24,856 nucleotides of DNA from Nitratiruptor sp. Its GTDB lineage: Bacteria > Campylobacterota > Campylobacteria > Campylobacterales > Nitratiruptoraceae. Below, piece by piece: positions 1-6,439 of the stretch (position 1 is the stretch's first letter; each line of letters starts with the position of its first letter). The notes below the pieces were generated by a model. That model was not told where the DNA came from. It made no database searches and saw nothing but the letters and a program-made list of their open reading frames with translations. Both the position numbers and the translations under genes were made by a program. The stretch covers positions 1 through 24,856 of the forward strand of contig WGAX01000217.1 in the NCBI GenBank assembly GCA_015494595.1. The letters run 5' to 3'.

Positions 1-92
1 AGAATAGGCATTTTAGCTCTTTAGCAGGTTTAAAAGAGGCAATTTTGCAAGATATACAGAAGGCAAAAGCCCTCTTAAAGGGGGTAAAGTGA
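1..92 (+). CDS. C-terminal tail of an unidentified protein (partial)
   Basis: An open frame runs in from the left edge and ends at TGA 90-92, giving about 29 C-terminal residues (ending KALLKGVK). The segment is helical and basic and is too short to assign to a family. Its stop overlaps the GTG start of the next gene (GTGA), so the two are probably co-transcribed and translationally coupled. The gene starts outside the window. Confidence 0.6.
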   Translation, partial: NRHFSSLAGLKEAILQDIQKAKALLKGVK

Positions 93-2098
93 GAGGTGTT
101 ATCCTACTGGCTGTTTTTATAGTGGGGGTTTTTGGCTATACCAATGCGCTCATTGATGAGGAGTCTCCTTACCTTCGACAGCACGCTCACAATCCGATTA
201 ATTGGCTGCCCTGGGGCAAAGATGCTTTTGAAAGAGCAAAAAAGGAGCATAAACCGATCTTTTTGTCTATTGGGTATAGCACCTGCCACTGGTGTCATGT
301 AATGGAGAAAGAATCTTTTGAGAATGAGGAGATCGCAAAGCTTATTAACCAAAACTTTATCCCTATTAAAGTGGATAAAGAGGAGCGCCCCGATATAGAT
401 AAGTTTTATCAGCTAGTTTACAGCGTGATGCACAACAGAAGCGGCGGCTGGCCTTTGACAATTATTATGAGTGAGGATAAAAAGCCCTTCTTTGCTGCAA
501 CCTATCTGCCTCCAGAGGATGGGTATGGAGTCAAAGGGCTAAAAACTATTTTACCCATTTTAGCCAAAGCCTACAAAACCAAAAGAGCCTATCTTGCAAA
601 AAGGGGCGAAGCTGTTTTGAAGCTGGTTAATGAAGCCCTGCAGGCTCGCTATGTCCCGGTGCAAATAGATTTAAGTTTAGCTCAAAAAGCTCTAAAAAAT
701 ATAAGCCAGCAGTTCGATAGCAGTTATGGAGGCTTTTCTAAACGGGTAAAGTTTCCAGAGCCTAGTAAAATAGATCTGCTTTTGGATCTTTGGCTCATTA
801 CGCATAACACTCAAGCTCTTGCTATGGCTACAAAAACTCTTGATATGATGGCAAAGGGGGGAATTTTTGATCAGATTGATGGGGGATTTTTTCGCTACAG
901 CACCGATCGAAAATGGAATATACCCCACTTTGAGAAGATGCTCTATACCAATGCCCAGCTTATAGCCCTTTATACACGAGCATATCTATTAATAGAGAAG
1001 AAGCTTTATAGAAGAGTGGTGCAAAGAAGTATCAAAGAGATGGATAGAAGATTTTTGTATAAGGGGCTCTACTTTAGCGCAAGCGATGCAGATACAAACG
1101 GCGTAGAGGGGGGATATTTTCTTTTTACCTATGATAAAACTTTAGACTATCTTCTACAGCAAGGAGTTGCTAAAAAAGAGGCTCAAGAAGCCCTTGAGGC
1201 TTTGGGTATCACTCCTGATGGCAATATCGACTCAGAGCTCTCCAATCCTTTCTTACAGGGCAGAGTAGATCCGAAAATTATTCATCTTCTCTCTCAATAC
1301 CGCGCGCAAAAGAGCAACTACCCTTTTATAGATAAAAAGATAGTTACTGCCTGGAACGGAATGTATATAGCTGCAAAGCTTCAAGCCTCTTTGATCGATA
1401 AAAGGTATAAAAATGAGGCGCTAAAGAGTTTAGAGAGCTTGCTTGAGCAGATGTATAAAAACAGCAGACTCTACCACCAAAAATATCTCAATAATTCCCC
1501 TACAAAAGAGGCGCTATTAGAGGATTATGCTTATGTTATCAAGGCGCTTCTAGCAGCTTATGAAGTAGAGTTTAAAAAAAAGTATCTGGACTTAGCCAAA
1601 AAACTCTTTGATGAAGCAAAGAGTAAATTTTATAAAGATGGAGTCTGGTATTTTAGCTCCTTGTTACCAGCAGATTTGAGCGACAGTTACTACACCAGCG
1701 CTTTGGCAACGCTCTATCACGATATGCTTACACTAGCTTTATTATTAGGAGATAAAAAACTCTATAGCTTTGCCAAAAAGAGCATTTATGAAAAATCTGC
1801 GCTCATTTTCCACAATCCGCAGTATTACCCAAGCGCTACAAAGGCGGTGTTAAGAGTTGTCATAAAAGATATTGTTATTAAATCCAAAAAGATCCAAAAC
1901 TACCTTGTAAAGGTTGCTAAAATTCACTACCCCTATATTTTGGTAAAAAAAGGCTCAAATGAGGGGTTTGATGCTTGCACAATCGATAGCTGTTTTGCTA
2001 GTAGTAAAGATTTTGAGAAACTGCAAAGAGCGATCCCAAAGCTTTTGAGCCCAGCCAAGCCTGTGTGGAAGTCCAAGGAGGCTTTAGGTGAGAGATGA
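89..2098 (+). CDS. Exported DUF255 / thioredoxin-domain protein (YyaL/SPATA20-like)
   Basis: This is a 669-residue member of the DUF255 family: an N-terminal thioredoxin-like fold followed by an alpha-helical (alpha/alpha)6-barrel resembling sugar epimerases and glycosidases. The cellular role of the family is not settled. Family motifs are visible: SPYLRQHAHNPINW, the redox pair C66/C69 in STCHWCHVM, GGWPL, FEKMLYTNAQL, SASDADTNG and KKIVTAWNG. Unlike the paralogue at 11911-13827, it begins with a hydrophobic segment of about 15 residues and a plausible cleavage site after TNA (residue 20), so it is probably periplasmic. The GTG start overlaps the upstream stop and has a GGGGG-rich ribosome site. 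It is slightly divergent: family GGFGSKPKFPHP reads GGFSKRVKFPEP. It is followed by cmoA with an 11-base overlap. Family is certain; export is inferred. Confidence 0.9.
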   Translation: MRGVILLAVFIVGVFGYTNALIDEESPYLRQHAHNPINWLPWGKDAFERAKKEHKPIFLSIGYSTCHWCHVMEKESFENEEIAKLINQNFIPIKVDKEERPDIDKFYQLVYSVMHNRSGGWPLTIIMSEDKKPFFAATYLPPEDGYGVKGLKTILPILAKAYKTKRAYLAKRGEAVLKLVNEALQARYVPVQIDLSLAQKALKNISQQFDSSYGGFSKRVKFPEPSKIDLLLDLWLITHNTQALAMATKTLDMMAKGGIFDQIDGGFFRYSTDRKWNIPHFEKMLYTNAQLIALYTRAYLLIEKKLYRRVVQRSIKEMDRRFLYKGLYFSASDADTNGVEGGYFLFTYDKTLDYLLQQGVAKKEAQEALEALGITPDGNIDSELSNPFLQGRVDPKIIHLLSQYRAQKSNYPFIDKKIVTAWNGMYIAAKLQASLIDKRYKNEALKSLESLLEQMYKNSRLYHQKYLNNSPTKEALLEDYAYVIKALLAAYEVEFKKKYLDLAKKLFDEAKSKFYKDGVWYFSSLLPADLSDSYYTSALATLYHDMLTLALLLGDKKLYSFAKKSIYEKSALIFHNPQYYPSATKAVLRVVIKDIVIKSKKIQNYLVKVAKIHYPYILVKKGSNEGFDACTIDSCFASSKDFEKLQRAIPKLLSPAKPVWKSKEALGER

Positions 2099-2795
2099 GA
2101 TTTTTAAAGAGCCTATAAAAAAGCAGTTTGAGTTTGATGAGGGTGTAGCAAGCGTTTTTGATGATATGATAGCAAGATCGGTTCCCTTTTATAAGCAAAA
2201 TTTAGATCTTATCGCCTCATTAATTGTAGCAAGTGTGGAGGATGGGGCTAGGATTTACGATCTTGGCTGCTCTACCGGTTCACTTCTCATTGAGATAGCC
2301 AAAAGATCCGATAAAAAACTGGAGCTTATAGGTATAGACAGTGCAAAGCCGATGATTGAGCGGGCACAAAATAAAGCAAAAGCTTTTGGGGTAGATATAG
2401 AGTTTGTGCAAGCAGATATTTTAGAGTATGATTTTAAAGAGGCAGATATATTTATAGCCAACTACACAATGCAGTTTATTAGACCTTTAAAAAGAGAGAA
2501 ATTTATAGCTAAACTTTATGAGTATCTTAAAGAAAATGGGCTCTTTTTTATGAGTGAGAAGATTATAAGTGAGGATAAGCATTTAAATAAGCAGCTTATA
2601 GATATATATTTTGCCTTTAAAAAAGCTCAGGGCTATAGTGATTATGAGATTGCACAAAAAAGAGAGGCTTTGGAGAATGTACTTGTGCCCTATTCCTTGC
2701 AAGAGAATATACAGATGCTAAAAAGCTGCGGATTTAGATATGTGGAGCCTATCTTTCGCTGGGCAAATTTTGCTAGCTTGTATGCAAAAAAGTAG
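2088..2795 (+). CDS. cmoA: Carboxy-S-adenosyl-L-methionine synthase CmoA
   Basis: CmoA converts S-adenosylmethionine and prephenate to carboxy-SAM. CmoB uses this to make the cmo5U modification at wobble position 34 of some tRNAs. The protein is cytosolic, 235 residues, and a class I methyltransferase fold. The CmoA signature is clear: FDEGVASVFDDMIARSVPFY near the N-terminus, SAM-binding DLGCSTGSLL, then IGIDSAKPMIERA, an NYTMQF motif and a GYSDYEIAQKREALENV segment. All align by eye with E. coli CmoA. The GTG start is fixed by a perfect AAGGAGG at 2075-2081 with a 6-base spacer. It overlaps the end of the DUF255 gene. cmoB is not in the window. Confidence 0.95.
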   Translation: MRDEIFKEPIKKQFEFDEGVASVFDDMIARSVPFYKQNLDLIASLIVASVEDGARIYDLGCSTGSLLIEIAKRSDKKLELIGIDSAKPMIERAQNKAKAFGVDIEFVQADILEYDFKEADIFIANYTMQFIRPLKREKFIAKLYEYLKENGLFFMSEKIISEDKHLNKQLIDIYFAFKKAQGYSDYEIAQKREALENVLVPYSLQENIQMLKSCGFRYVEPIFRWANFASLYAKK

Positions 2796-2805
2796 ACTAC
2801 TTTTT
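2786..2805. terminator. Palindrome at convergent gene ends (weak bidirectional terminator)
   Basis: A near-perfect AT-rich palindrome is centred on base 2796: AAAAAAGTAG, A, CTACTTTTT. It contains both stop codons of the convergent genes, TAG of cmoA (2793-2795) and TAG of the minus-strand gene (2799-2797), with one base between. T tracts flank it on either strand, so it could end transcription both ways. The stem is weak (few GC pairs), so this is only a plausible terminator. Confidence 0.4.
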
Positions 2806-3042
2806 AAAAAGAGAGGGGCGTTTCTTTTTCATATACTCTATTACTTGAATAATCTCTTCATACCCCATCTCTCTATCTAGTTTATCAAAAAGCTCATCAA
2901 TTCCATCTAAATAGGCATCGACTGCTTGAGGCATCTTCTCCTCGGGTACACCTGCATAGTGCAAAGCAGCTCCTAGCATCTCTGCTAATCGGATTGCCAA
3001 CTCCTCTATTTCAACCTGTGCTTGCTCGCATCTTGTTTTCAC
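2797..3042 (-). CDS. Small conserved-looking helical protein, function unknown
   Basis: This 81-residue acidic protein (MKTRCEQAQVEIEELAIRLA... ending KKKRPSLFKK) is predicted all-helical with no signal peptide or membrane segment. I do not recognise a named family. It starts with GTG at 3042, overlapping the TGA stop of the DHH phosphoesterase (GTGA), and has an AAAGGA ribosome site upstream. The coupling suggests production in step with the phosphoesterase, perhaps as a partner. It is the last gene of a three-gene minus-strand operon. Confidence 0.75.
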   Translation of the reverse strand: MKTRCEQAQVEIEELAIRLAEMLGAALHYAGVPEEKMPQAVDAYLDGIDELFDKLDREMGYEEIIQVIEYMKKKRPSLFKK

Positions 3043-4049
3043 TCTTTTTCCTTTAATAGGGCTTCTATGAAGGATTTTAATTCATCGTAAATGAAAAACT
3101 CTTTAAACTCCTTTAGCTTGCCTCCACTGGCATTTGGATGACCTCCTCCTCCTGCAATAAGTGCAGCCATTTTGGATACATCCATCTTATTATCGGCTCT
3201 AAGGCTAAATGTGCCTCTGCTACTTACATTCATAAAAAAGTGGTAGTTTGGATTTCTTTGTAAAAATCCATTTCCCACAATTGAGCTATTTTGTATCCCA
3301 TAGGTTAAAATTCCTTTTTTGCCTTGAAAATAGATAGTCATACGCTCTTTTTGCTCATCAATGAGATCTAATAGATATTTGGTAATAAGATTATCGGTTG
3401 TATCATTTTGCTCTTTTAGAAAAAAGGCTTTTTTGATTTTACAAAGATCCTCATCTAAAGCTATGTAGTTATACTCTTTGCCAATATACTCCATTGCCTT
3501 TGCTAGCATTGCGTGTTTGTATTTGAGATTATCATTATTAAAAGTAACACGATTGATCTCTTTTGCCTCCTCAATAAGCCTCACAAGCACCTTGCCAAAC
3601 TCAAAAGCCTCATCCTCTTGCAACCATATATCTACTGCATTAACTGTTTTAATAAGGGGATATAAAGCCTCATTCTCTTTTTGAAAATGCTCATAAGTAA
3701 TAAGTGAAGCCGATTTGGTAGCATCAAGATGGTACCAGGGGTATTTTTGAGCAGTCTCTAGACCACTGAGATGATGATCGAGAAGTTGGAGTTTAATCTC
3801 TTTGGATGTTTTTTTTATTGCTTCATCCAAAAAAGCGGCTTCTGTTTCATTAAGATTAAGATCACTAATAAGGAAAAAGTGCTGCTGGGCGGGGCTATTT
3901 TCGATTTTTTCCAAAATTTCTTGAATGCGCACTATAACCTCTTCGCCATAGTTTGCATTAACAAAGTAACCATCACGAAAAAGCTGCTTGGTAATAAATT
4001 GACAGGTATAGCCGTCTAAATCTGTATGGGAAAGGTGGTAAAACTGCAT
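3039..4049 (-). CDS. DHH-family phosphoesterase (DHH-DHHA1; NrnA/RecJ-like)
   Basis: This 336-residue cytosolic protein has the full DHH superfamily motif set. HTDLDGYT near residue 8 holds the two metal-binding aspartates. LISDLNLNE is motif II, LLDHHLSG the name motif, and DATKSASLITYEHF motif IV. The C-terminal DHHA1 substrate loop GGGGHPNASGG comes near residue 305. Relatives hydrolyse short RNA oligonucleotides, phosphoadenosine phosphate (pAp) or cyclic dinucleotide products using Mn2+; the substrate here cannot be told by eye. The ATG start (4049) lies 2 bases after the Rrf2 stop, and its GGAG ribosome site overlaps that stop, so translation is coupled to the regulator. It overlaps the small gene downstream by 4 bases. 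Confidence 0.9.
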   Translation of the reverse strand: MQFYHLSHTDLDGYTCQFITKQLFRDGYFVNANYGEEVIVRIQEILEKIENSPAQQHFFLISDLNLNETEAAFLDEAIKKTSKEIKLQLLDHHLSGLETAQKYPWYHLDATKSASLITYEHFQKENEALYPLIKTVNAVDIWLQEDEAFEFGKVLVRLIEEAKEINRVTFNNDNLKYKHAMLAKAMEYIGKEYNYIALDEDLCKIKKAFFLKEQNDTTDNLITKYLLDLIDEQKERMTIYFQGKKGILTYGIQNSSIVGNGFLQRNPNYHFFMNVSSRGTFSLRADNKMDVSKMAALIAGGGGHPNASGGKLKEFKEFFIYDELKSFIEALLKEKE

Positions 4050-4051
4050 TG

Positions 4052-4453
4052 CTACTCCATTATATCTTGTAGTGTTAGTTGGTCTAAAAAGGTATCAACC
4101 TCTTTTTGTAGTCTATTTAAAAAAGGCCAGAGAGTGCAAAAGTCTCCCTGGTTGCTGGGGCAGTGGGTCTGGTCGCTTGAGCAGTCAAATATATTGATGG
4201 TTTTACCCTCAGCCGCAGAGGTTATCTCCTTGATTGAGAGCATCTCAGGAGGCTTTGCCAGCATAAAACCGCCTGTTGCGCCTTTATAGGATTTTAAGAT
4301 CTCTTTTTTGGCTAAAGCTTGTAAAATTTTTGCTAAAAAACTGCGTGAGATATTGAGTCGTTTTGAGAGATAGTCTGTGCCTAATGGTTTATTCTCTTTG
4401 GCAATAATTACAAGGGCTAAGAGTGCATACTCACTCGCTCGGGTAAAAAGCAT
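4052..4453 (-). CDS. Rrf2-family transcriptional regulator, probable Fe-S sensor
   Basis: This is a 133-residue Rrf2-type winged-helix regulator beginning MLFTRASEYALLALVIIA. The helix-turn-helix is at about residues 25-60, with the family stretch YKGATGGFMLAKPP after it. Three cysteines, C91, C98 and C106 (spacing C-x6-C-x7-C), lie where IscR, NsrR and RsrR bind an iron-sulfur cluster, so it may sense iron-sulfur status, nitric oxide or redox. Its target is unknown; it heads an operon with a DHH phosphoesterase and probably represses itself. Start is ATG 4453 with an AGAGGA ribosome site. It is divergent from rpsO. Confidence 0.88.
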   Translation of the reverse strand: MLFTRASEYALLALVIIAKENKPLGTDYLSKRLNISRSFLAKILQALAKKEILKSYKGATGGFMLAKPPEMLSIKEITSAAEGKTINIFDCSSDQTHCPSNQGDFCTLWPFLNRLQKEVDTFLDQLTLQDIME

Positions 4454-4475
4454 TATAAATCCTCTTTTTGGTTTA

Positions 4476-4500
4476 ATTATACTAAATTTCTCCTAATTAT
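4476..4500 (-). promoter_or_regulatory. Probable promoter/operator of the Rrf2 operon
   Basis: A minus-strand TATAAT is at 4481-4476, about 23 bases before the Rrf2 start. The motif TAATTAT occurs twice in direct repeat (4474-4480 and 4494-4500), 20 bases apart, spanning this -10 box. An autoregulatory operator would fit, but this is an inference from position. No clear -35 is visible, as is usual in this phylum. Confidence 0.45.
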
Positions 4501-4540
4501 GAGGATTGAGAGAATGTGGGAAATTTTAGAGCCGTAAAAT

Positions 4541-4568
4541 TTGCAATTTTTTTTGATTTGGTTATAAT
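4541..4568 (+). promoter_or_regulatory. rpsO promoter
   Basis: TTGCAA (4541-4546), a 16-base T-rich spacer and a perfect TATAAT (4563-4568) form a strong housekeeping promoter. The leader to the rpsO ATG is about 30 bases and carries AGGAGG at 4593-4598 with a 5-base spacer. Confidence 0.8.
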
Positions 4569-4603
4569 GTCACTTCAAAATTGAGACCAATCAGGAGGCT
4601 ACT

Positions 4604-4873
4604 ATGGCTTTGGATTCGGCGAAAAAGCAAGAGATTATCTCTAAATTCGCACAGCATGAAGGTGACACAGGAAGTCCGGCAGTTCAGATAGCGCTACTTA
4701 GTGAGAGAATCAACTATCTTACTGAGCATCTTAAAGAGCATAAAAAAGATCACTCTTCAAGACTTGGTCTTTTAAAGCTTGTAGGGCAGAGAAAAAGGTT
4801 GCTCAAATACCTCAAGAAAAAAGATTACGATAAATATACAGAAGTAATCGCAGCTCTTGGAATAAGAGGGTAA
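4604..4873 (+). CDS. rpsO: Small ribosomal subunit protein uS15
   Basis: RpsO binds the central domain of 16S rRNA and helps form the bridge to the 50S subunit. It is 89 residues, the normal length. The S15 signature is complete: FAQHEGDTGSPAVQIALLSERI near residue 15, then LTEHLKEHKKDHSSRLGLL and LVGQRKRLLKYLKKKDYDKY. It has its own strong promoter and ribosome site and is followed by a stem-loop overlapping its stop, so it appears monocistronic. The short leader leaves little room for the pseudoknot autoregulation known in E. coli. Confidence 0.98.
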   Translation: MALDSAKKQEIISKFAQHEGDTGSPAVQIALLSERINYLTEHLKEHKKDHSSRLGLLKLVGQRKRLLKYLKKKDYDKYTEVIAALGIRG

Positions 4874-4884
4874 CTCCTCTTATT
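4861..4884 (+). terminator. Stem-loop at the rpsO 3' end
   Basis: AATAAGAGG (4861-4869) pairs perfectly with CCTCTTATT (4876-4884) around a 6-base loop that holds the rpsO stop codon. Only a scattered T-rich stretch follows, so it may be a weak terminator or a 3' stabilising hairpin. It separates rpsO from the hrcA promoter. Confidence 0.55.
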
Positions 4885-4953
4885 ATGTCTTCATCGCTCT
4901 CTTTTACTCCTTTAATGTATTAGAATTTATATAAATTTTTCATCTCAATAAAC

Positions 4954-4983
4954 TTGACATTACTGCACTCAATATTATATAAT
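4954..4983 (+). promoter_or_regulatory. Promoter of the hrcA-grpE-dnaK operon
   Basis: A perfect TTGACA (4954-4959), an 18-base spacer and a perfect TATAAT (4978-4983) give a consensus sigma-70 promoter, unusually strong for this phylum. Such strength fits an operon held down by a repressor. A GCACTC half-site lies in the spacer. Confidence 0.85.
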
Positions 4984-5014
4984 TTCTTACGGTAAAAAAT
5001 TGGTAGAGTGCTAA
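4962..5014 (+). promoter_or_regulatory. Split/degenerate CIRCE (HrcA operator) half-sites
   Basis: The CIRCE consensus is TTAGCACTC-N9-GAGTGCTAA. The right arm GAGTGCTAA is perfect at 5006-5014, just upstream of the hrcA ATG. At the normal spacing the left arm is poor (TTACGGTAA, 4988-4996, 3 of 9 matches). A better left-arm core, GCACTC, sits at 4965-4970 inside the promoter spacer, 35 bases away from the right arm. Autoregulation by HrcA is expected; the geometry is atypical. Confidence 0.55.
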
Positions 5015-5016
5015 AA

Positions 5017-5793
5017 ATGGAGAAACGCTTACAGATTTTAGAGGGACTGATTGAGGAGTATATCAAGCATCCAGCACCTATCAGCTCTAGTTATTTGCAA
5101 AAAAGGCTAAATATAAATCTCTCCAGTGCAACTATTCGTTACTATTTTAAGCAACTAACCCAAAGTGGGTATCTGGTAAAAAAGCATAGAAGTAGCGGTA
5201 GAGTTCCTAGTAGTATGGCTTTGAAACTCTACTGGAGGCAAAAGCTAAAAGAGAGAAGTTTTTATATAAAAGATATAGAGCAGATGCAAAAGGGTGGTGA
5301 AGAGATATTTTATGAGTATAGCATTTACACCAACAGGAGGCTAGAAGAGATTGAGAACTATCAGAATAGATTTTTGATAGCTAAATTTGGAAGTGATGAG
5401 TTAGTTATTCAATATAATGCAAAAATTGAGAAGCTTTTGCACAGTCTCATTGGACAAAATGCTTTTGAAATAGCAAAGTATTGCAGTGATTTAGGACTTA
5501 AAAGTTTAGCATTGCTCATTAAAGATTTTCATAAAGAGGAGTTTCATATCTTTAATATTGATGAGATTGTGCAGATGGCTTCGAAGGATAAAGAGTGGGC
5601 AAAAGAGCATCTAGCCTATGTTTTAAGTGGTAAAAAGCTTGGAGTAGAGAGGGCTGGGCTATATTTTTATAATCTTTTTTTAAGCTATAAATTTTATGTG
5701 GAATTGCCTAAAAATCGCAGGGGAGAGGTCTTGCTGATGGGTAGGCTCTATAGAGATTATCAACGCTTTATAAAAAATTTAGTAAAGGAGTAG
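5017..5793 (+). CDS. hrcA: Heat-inducible transcription repressor HrcA
   Basis: HrcA represses chaperone operons by binding CIRCE and is itself assisted by GroEL. The N-terminal winged helix reads MEKRLQILEGLIEEYIKHPAPISSSYL, with the recognition region SSATIRYYFKQL and then GYLVKKHRSSGRVPS, all typical of HrcA. From ATG 5017 it is 258 residues. This is much shorter than Bacillus HrcA (about 340) but normal for Campylobacter and Helicobacter proteins, as I recall. A GTG at 5008 (adding MLK) is an alternative start, but it lies inside the CIRCE arm; neither start has a good ribosome site. It is first gene of the operon, and grpE follows by 3 bases. Confidence 0.93.
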   Translation: MEKRLQILEGLIEEYIKHPAPISSSYLQKRLNINLSSATIRYYFKQLTQSGYLVKKHRSSGRVPSSMALKLYWRQKLKERSFYIKDIEQMQKGGEEIFYEYSIYTNRRLEEIENYQNRFLIAKFGSDELVIQYNAKIEKLLHSLIGQNAFEIAKYCSDLGLKSLALLIKDFHKEEFHIFNIDEIVQMASKDKEWAKEHLAYVLSGKKLGVERAGLYFYNLFLSYKFYVELPKNRRGEVLLMGRLYRDYQRFIKNLVKE

Positions 5794-5796
5794 CAT

Positions 5797-6369
5797 ATGG
5801 CAAAGAAGGAGAAAGAGAAAGAGATGAAGAAACAACAACAGCATCAAGAAGAGAAAAAAGAGCAAAAAGAGCAGAAAAAGCAAGAAGCGCAACAAAAGGA
5901 GCAGCCAAGCTGTGAAGAGTTGGAGCAAAGACTTGCAGAGTGTGAGGATAAATATCTACGCACGCACGCAGATTTTGAAAATACCAAAAAGCGCTTAGAG
6001 AGGGAGAAGCTACAAGCTATTGAGTATTCACTGGAGAAGTTTGCTCAAGATTTGCTGCCGGCTCTAGATAGCCTTGATATGGCTTTGGCAGCTGTAAGCA
6101 AAGAGGAGATAGATCCACAAGCAGCATTAGAGGAGCTTAAAAAGGGGATTGAGCTAACAATTGATCAATTTATCAAAGCATTTAATAAAAATGGCATAGA
6201 GGTTATTGAGATAGAAGAGGGAGGGGAGTTCAATCCTCATCTGCATGAAGCTCTTTTGCAAGTAGAAGATGCTGATAGAAAAGCGGGAGAGATTGTACAA
6301 GTAATTCAAAAAGGGTATAAGTATAAAGAGCGCATCTTGCGACCTGCAAAGGTGAGTGTAGCTAAATAG
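5797..6369 (+). CDS. grpE: GrpE nucleotide exchange factor
   Basis: GrpE is the homodimeric co-chaperone that releases ADP from DnaK. The 190-residue protein has an N-terminal tail (about residues 3-37) built almost only of Lys, Glu and Gln, and then the long coiled coil (CEELEQRLAECEDKYLRTHADFENTKKR). The four-helix core LPALDSLDMAL follows, and the C-terminal beta wing carries FNPHLHEALLQV and GYKYKERILRPAKVSV. Start is ATG 5797 with AAGGAG at 5785-5790 overlapping the hrcA end. It lies between hrcA and dnaK, as in most bacteria. Confidence 0.97.
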   Translation: MAKKEKEKEMKKQQQHQEEKKEQKEQKKQEAQQKEQPSCEELEQRLAECEDKYLRTHADFENTKKRLEREKLQAIEYSLEKFAQDLLPALDSLDMALAAVSKEEIDPQAALEELKKGIELTIDQFIKAFNKNGIEVIEIEEGGEFNPHLHEALLQVEDADRKAGEIVQVIQKGYKYKERILRPAKVSVAK

Positions 6370-6385
6370 TGCAACAAAAGTTGCA
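6370..6385 (+). other. Small hairpin between grpE and dnaK
   Basis: TGCAAC and GTTGCA pair around an AAAA loop directly after the grpE stop. The 6-bp stem has no T tract, so it is not a terminator. It could be an mRNA processing or stability element separating grpE from the more highly expressed dnaK, but this is inference. Confidence 0.35.
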
Positions 6386-6439
6386 GAAGAGTTTAGTCAA
6401 AGTCGATAACATTACAAAAAAATTTACAAAGGAGCGGTA

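Noticed and set aside
5008..5016. GTG start for hrcA, three codons before the ATG
   Set aside because: It lies inside the CIRCE arm and has no better ribosome site; HrcA relatives align from the ATG. It cannot be fully excluded.
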